The translations under genes were made by a program, and so were the position numbers. This document shows, in pieces, positions 59,654 through 64,000 of a stretch of 64,000 nucleotides of DNA. Under the pieces are notes generated by a model. It was given only the letters and a program-made list of their open reading frames with translations, was not told the origin of the DNA and searched no databases. The stretch covers positions 793,001 through 857,000 of the forward strand of contig JASJOG010000044.1 of the NCBI GenBank assembly GCA_030142905.1, in the 5' to 3' direction. The number at the start of each line of letters is the position of its first letter. The stretch's first letter is position 1. The DNA is from Heliopora coerulea (Eukaryota > Cnidaria > Anthozoa > Scleralcyonacea > Helioporidae).

Positions 59654-60626
59654 TGATTTTTATGCGATGCTCTCAAGCCATTCTACTCAGAAAAACTTTC
59701 TAAGTCCCTGACAGGAATCGAACCCGTAACTTTCTGATCGCCGGTGAGATGCTCTAACCATTGGGCTACATGGAATTAAGTGGTGAGCAGTGGCGTACCG
59801 AAGGGGGGGGGTGGGGGGGGGGGCGAAGGGGGCGGTTGCCCCAGGCGGCACATTTTTGGCGGGCGGCACTTAGGGTTTCATGTTTGAATCGCAGTAGGGG
59901 CTTCCTGTTTACAAAATACAACTACTATAATAATTTTCCGATTCTGGTGTTTAGCTTTTGCCTGATAGCTCTTAAAAGACGTAAATAATATAACAGAATT
60001 TAAACCATGCGTGTGATTCAAAGTTAATGGTGACTGCTGACAATGTTATGAATTGATTACGACTACAAGTATTATTTCCAAGTTAAAGCTTATCAAAACT
60101 TATCTCAGCTCCGCAATGACGCAGTATAGGATAAACAAACTAGCCATTCTCTCCATTGAACGTGAACTGGCTAATTCTATCGATTATGACAATGTCATGA
60201 ACGAGTTTGCTTCACTGAATGCCAGAAAACCAAGATGTGCTTTCAATAGTTAACTTTGGTGTTGGTCATTTAATCCAACAATCAATTGCAATAACATTGA
60301 ATAGACAATAAAAGGTAGCTTTATTTAGAAAGGTTTTGTTGACATTTCTTAAGTTTTCTTTCCTGGACATGTAAACATATTGTGTTAAGAACATATGCAG
60401 TATAGGTCGTGTAACAATCAAAAGTAAGTTGTAACGATCAAATAACAATTTTTTGTCCTCGTTCATAACTTTTTTGAATAAATGTAACGTTCGCTCACCA
60501 TCTGAGTGAATGTAGCTCAATGGTTAAAGAATCTCACCGGCGATCAGAACGTTGCAGGTTCGATTCCCGTCACGGACTCAGAAAGTTTTTCTGAGTAGAA
60601 TAGCTTGAGAGCATCGCATAAAATCA
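59654..60626. mobile_element. Foldback with tRNA-like arms and a truncated hAT element, unit 2
   Basis: The arms match those at 49891-50970. The hAT element starts at 59788 after GTGGTGAG and encodes the same transposase end at 60053-60253. Its right terminus and the second target duplication are gone: the sequence jumps from 'tttgtcctcgtt' to 'aataaatgtaacgttcgctc'. Confidence 0.7.
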
Positions 60627-62617
60627 ACAATGATTTTATAAAAATTAACATTCATGACAAAACATTGTTGAAGAGTGCATGTGAAACTGATATGAATATT
60701 AATACGCGGTTTCGAAACGTTGTTGTTCCTGTTTGAACCTTTAAGCATCTTGTGTGTATTAACATTAAAAGGCTAAATACATAAACAAAATATTTGGATA
60801 CTTACATGAAAAATATTATGTCCTCATATACTTGATATTAACTTCAGTTACGTTGCGTTATGCTGCAAATTGTATTGATGTTGTCGTTAAATTGCTGAAA
60901 CGTTGACCATTTGTTATTTCCTGTTGTATCTTGGAGTTAGTCGACCATGTATTGAATCAAAATTGGAACTTTCATGAGTAATTCAGTTAGGTGTGAGAAA
61001 AATTCCAAACTTTGCCCAATATATAGCCTTAGTAATCGATCTTATAATGCAAAACTCATCTATTTGTAGCATATTATTTAATGAATACTCATTTAATTAT
61101 TATGATTATAGCTTTTATTAATGTCATCATAATGCTAAGACGCCTTAAGCAATAATAATAATTGGTTGCTCAAACGCTATGATACGGTTGAGGAAAGATA
61201 AAAAGCGATGGAGTTACCTGTTACATGAAGGTACTGGTACCTAATTTAAATTTGATAATATGGTCCTTTGAAGGAAGGACAGTTTGTTAGTGTGCACATT
61301 TTTAAAGTATTGGGATAATCGACAAATGATGTGGGACTGTCGTGACAATAATGCGGATTTGATTTATTTATTCAGCAAATTTATTTCTTTATAATGAATC
61401 TGTAGGTTATACGCGACCCTTAATCTCGCTAATCTCGTTTTCTGCTAGTTTCAAACCGATTTTTCGTGTTGTTCAACACAGTTAAAGATACGGAAACCGA
61501 AAAATGTACATGCTATGGCTTTTTAACTTTAACTATAACCTAAGAGCAACACAACATTTCTAACACTCGGGGGGGTGTTTGTCTCGTCTAGTCATTTTTA
61601 ACCAAACAACACTACCTGCAGTTCTCTAGAGCAATACACACAAATACTGTTTGACCAAAGAAAACAATTCAGTATTTGAATAAGCTCTTTTGTGACTTGC
61701 ATGCGCTTCCAAGTTAAAGGACGGATGCAACTGCATTGATACTTTTCTGAAGGGAATATTTCATGAAATGTTCTCTTCATGTTACCGTGAGGATGATTCT
61801 GAAATTGAGAGTTTTGGCTGCGGTAAAATAGATAGCTTCTATAAACTTGACAATGCACTCAAATGAATGCATTTTAGATGTTTATTCTACGAAAAAAAAT
61901 CTTTCTCCAACCTTCAACTTCAATGAAACTGAATCTGTTTTTGCATATTGTGAACGCATTTGCGAATATCACCGACTTACATTTATCATTTTGTTTTGCA
62001 AAAATAGTTGTAATAGTGCTTGTTTCCATCTTGATCTTGGGAAGAGAGCTAGCGAGTTACTTGGTTGCGTTGAGTAGGATAGGTTAAGCCATTACGGTTC
62101 TACTTACGAAGACAGTAAATGATATTTTATATTATGATTCAACCATTTTCAATCATCAATCATGGATTCATTTTGAAATTTCCTTATGTTTTGCTCTTTT
62201 ACTCTGACGGTTCGATATGTGACTTTTAGAAATCAGCTATCAATTTGTTTATCTATTCAATAAAGTTGCAGTTATAGAGGAACCACTTTCAGCGCGATAC
62301 AGCGAGAACATTCAACGAAAATATTAAATGTCATCGACACATTGAGAATACAAAGAACTGCATAAAGAGCTAAGTGGTTATTTGCCGTTCACTATTGTGC
62401 TAAAACGATGATGTTAACTGTTGATGCTGTAAATGTATCATGCATATTGCACAAACAAATGCATAAAGCAAATATCATTCGCCTTTATCATTATCGAAAA
62501 ACCTAAATTGGTTGCAATTTTGCGGACTTTAATCCATGCCTCCCCAAGTTCAACTTGAAAGTGTAAAGCTTGTAAATATGTTTGTCTTTGTTCTTTTAGT
62601 TTTGATAGTCAGTTTCA
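60627..62617. other. Right flank of unit 2, no gene recognised
   Basis: AT-rich non-coding DNA matching 50971-52951 with scattered differences. Nothing else is recognised. Confidence 0.45.
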
Positions 62618-62817
62618 AAATATACTCGTGTATATCTGGCCCTGTAACAAAACAAATCCTTTACCAAGGGAATAACGTATCAAAACCCAATACCGGCTGA
62701 CAATTTGAAGTAATAGAGCAGAAAACATACTCCGAATAGAATCATCTAGAGAACTCAAGATATGAGTAAATGGAAGACGGGAACTAAACTGGTAATATTT
62801 CGGTAAAATTTTCCCAC

Positions 62818-63065
62818 AATTTTTCGATTCGGTTCGATTCTGGCTCCGTGCAGTTTCCTGATTAAAACTACCTTGGTCAAATGTACGAAAAGCGTTCTCC
62901 AGTTTGTCTCTACCAAGCATCGCAAGGTTTCTCCAGGTACTCTGGTTTCCTCCTGTAGTAACACTGGACCCATGAGGGATGGCCCTTACTGGACCTCTAT
63001 GTAGAACAGCTTGAATAGCTGATAGGGTTATCCAGTATAAATAAAGGCACTTTACTTTACTTTTT
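62818..63065 (+). mobile_element. 5'-truncated tRNA-derived SINE in unit 3
   Basis: It is the same truncated insertion as in units 1 and 2. It keeps 'ctggacccatgaggg' as in the full-length copy at 29562, where units 1 and 2 carry a three-base deletion. Confidence 0.8.
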
Positions 63066-63643
63066 TGCTTTATTACAAAGTCATCAAACCGGTTTGATAA
63101 TAATATAATAACATATCTAGAACGATCCTTTTGTGGGATAGTAGACATGTGTATCGGCAGAAGAGACCGGACTTAATTTTAACCAACCCAATACTCTACT
63201 CCTTTGTTCCTAACTGGTTAAGTACCAGCTGATTCTTGCTTGATAGTAGACATGTTTATCGGCAGAAGAGGCGAAACTTAATTTTAACAAACCCAATAAT
63301 CAACTCCATTGTTTCTAACTGGTTAAGTGCTAAACTGATTCTTGCTTTATCGCTTTTCGCAGATTAGAAAAACGTAAACATAATCTCATAAACAACTATT
63401 TTGTTTAATGCAAAGTTTATTTTTATACGACTACAAAACCCTGCTTAATAACAAGATGTCAATGAGTGGATTTCACCATAGCTGCCAAACTAAAAGATGC
63501 GATTCATCTCTGATGAATTCAAAAGTTATCACTTATTTCATGAATGTGGTTCTATTGTGGTGCAAAAACTATTCCATTGGTTATTTGTTACGTTTATAAA
63601 GTAAGGACATTACATTACTCCACATTCTTCATTTGTTGGGAGT

Positions 63644-63765
63644 TTAATTTAACTCTCCGGTTTGATCCTTCTGAATTGTGGCGTAGTCACTTTCAGTAAG
63701 ATCTTCTTCAAACTCATGTAACACTGTCCCTGGACGTTCTTCATCCATTGCCAAGGGTGTATTTT
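63644..63765 (-). CDS. Terminal exon of cationic peptide precursor G (partial gene)
   Basis: After the acceptor cttctcag, the exon encodes the same acidic tail as E and F (DEERPGTVLHEF, EEDLTESDY). The stop codon used by E and F has become TTA, so the frame runs two codons further to a TAA, ending GELN. One Trp of E and F is Gly here. Exons 1-3 would lie to the right of the window at unit spacing. Confidence 0.7.
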
Positions 63766-64000
63766 CTGAGAAGTAAAAAAAAGGTTTAAGTACATATGTA
63801 CGTAACTAAAATCCGACAATGTGGGCTAGTATTCCTATATTTGATATAATCTTATTTTGTTCTCTAAGGTGGTCATTGAGAAAGTCTCAAGAGCAAATTT
63901 TGAAAGCAATTTATGAGTCATCGTGATCATTGGAAGAGTCTAGCATAGGACGCGGATGAGCTGCATTATTCAAAACCAACAAACCATAACGAAAATGTCA

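Larger units (their letters stand above)
52952..62617. repeat. Tandem unit 2 (carries peptide gene F)
   Basis: 9666 bp, in the same order and orientation as unit 1. It is shorter because it lacks the 227-bp segment near 58342 and about 110 bp including the right end of the hAT element near 60462. It keeps the truncated SINE (about 53158-53400) and the 105-bp direct repeat. Confidence 0.9.
62618..64000. repeat. Tandem unit 3, first 1.4 kb only
   Basis: The same start sequence, truncated SINE (about 62818-63065), 105-bp direct repeat and exon 4 of a peptide gene occur in the same order as in units 1 and 2. The unit runs past the right edge of the window. Confidence 0.88.

Overview
The window is nuclear DNA of an animal. 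It is AT-rich, its genes are split by GT-AG introns, and it carries hAT transposons, tRNA-derived SINEs, a LINE fragment and many short foldback elements. Two conserved animal genes are recognisable, PPP1R21 and DIS3L2. The repeat types and the arminin-like layout of the peptide genes fit a cnidarian, most likely an anthozoan such as a coral or sea anemone. That taxonomic call is inference.

Left part (1-17.2 kb). A many-exon PPP1R21 gene runs leftwards from 14070 to at least 2527, and its last exons appear to lie beyond the window. DIS3L2, a 3'-5' exoribonuclease, runs rightwards from 14400 to 17219 as one uninterrupted exon. The two starts are about 330 bp apart, so they probably share a bidirectional promoter.

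Right part (19.8-64 kb). This region holds a cluster of small secreted-peptide genes that I do not recognise as a named family. They are lettered A to G here: A, B, C, E, F and G on the minus strand and D on the plus strand. B, D, E and F share a four-exon plan. Exon 1 encodes a signal peptide, exon 2 an acidic propeptide, exon 3 a dibasic 'FKR' site followed by a very cationic core, and exon 4 a short variable tail. Intron phases are 2, 2 and 1 throughout. Summed exon lengths are exact multiples of three in B (666), D (504), E (609) and F (609). Gene A shares exons 1-3 but has a changed 3' end. Gene C looks decayed. Only exon 4 of G is inside the window. The layout is that of antimicrobial-peptide precursors: an acidic pro-part balances a cationic effector.

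Every gene whose third intron is visible (A-F) carries a 170-580 bp microsatellite there that is purine-rich on the coding strand. It is therefore an inherited part of the gene unit. Genes E, F and G sit on tandem copies of a roughly 10-kb unit (42966-52951, 52952-62617, 62618 onward). The E/F gene region is nearly identical between copies, while the unit flanks have diverged more.

The space between genes is filled by hAT elements, some with intact 8-bp target duplications, tRNA-like foldbacks, a truncated SINE repeated in each unit, and a foldback family with internal CTGGC/GCCAG-type repeats.
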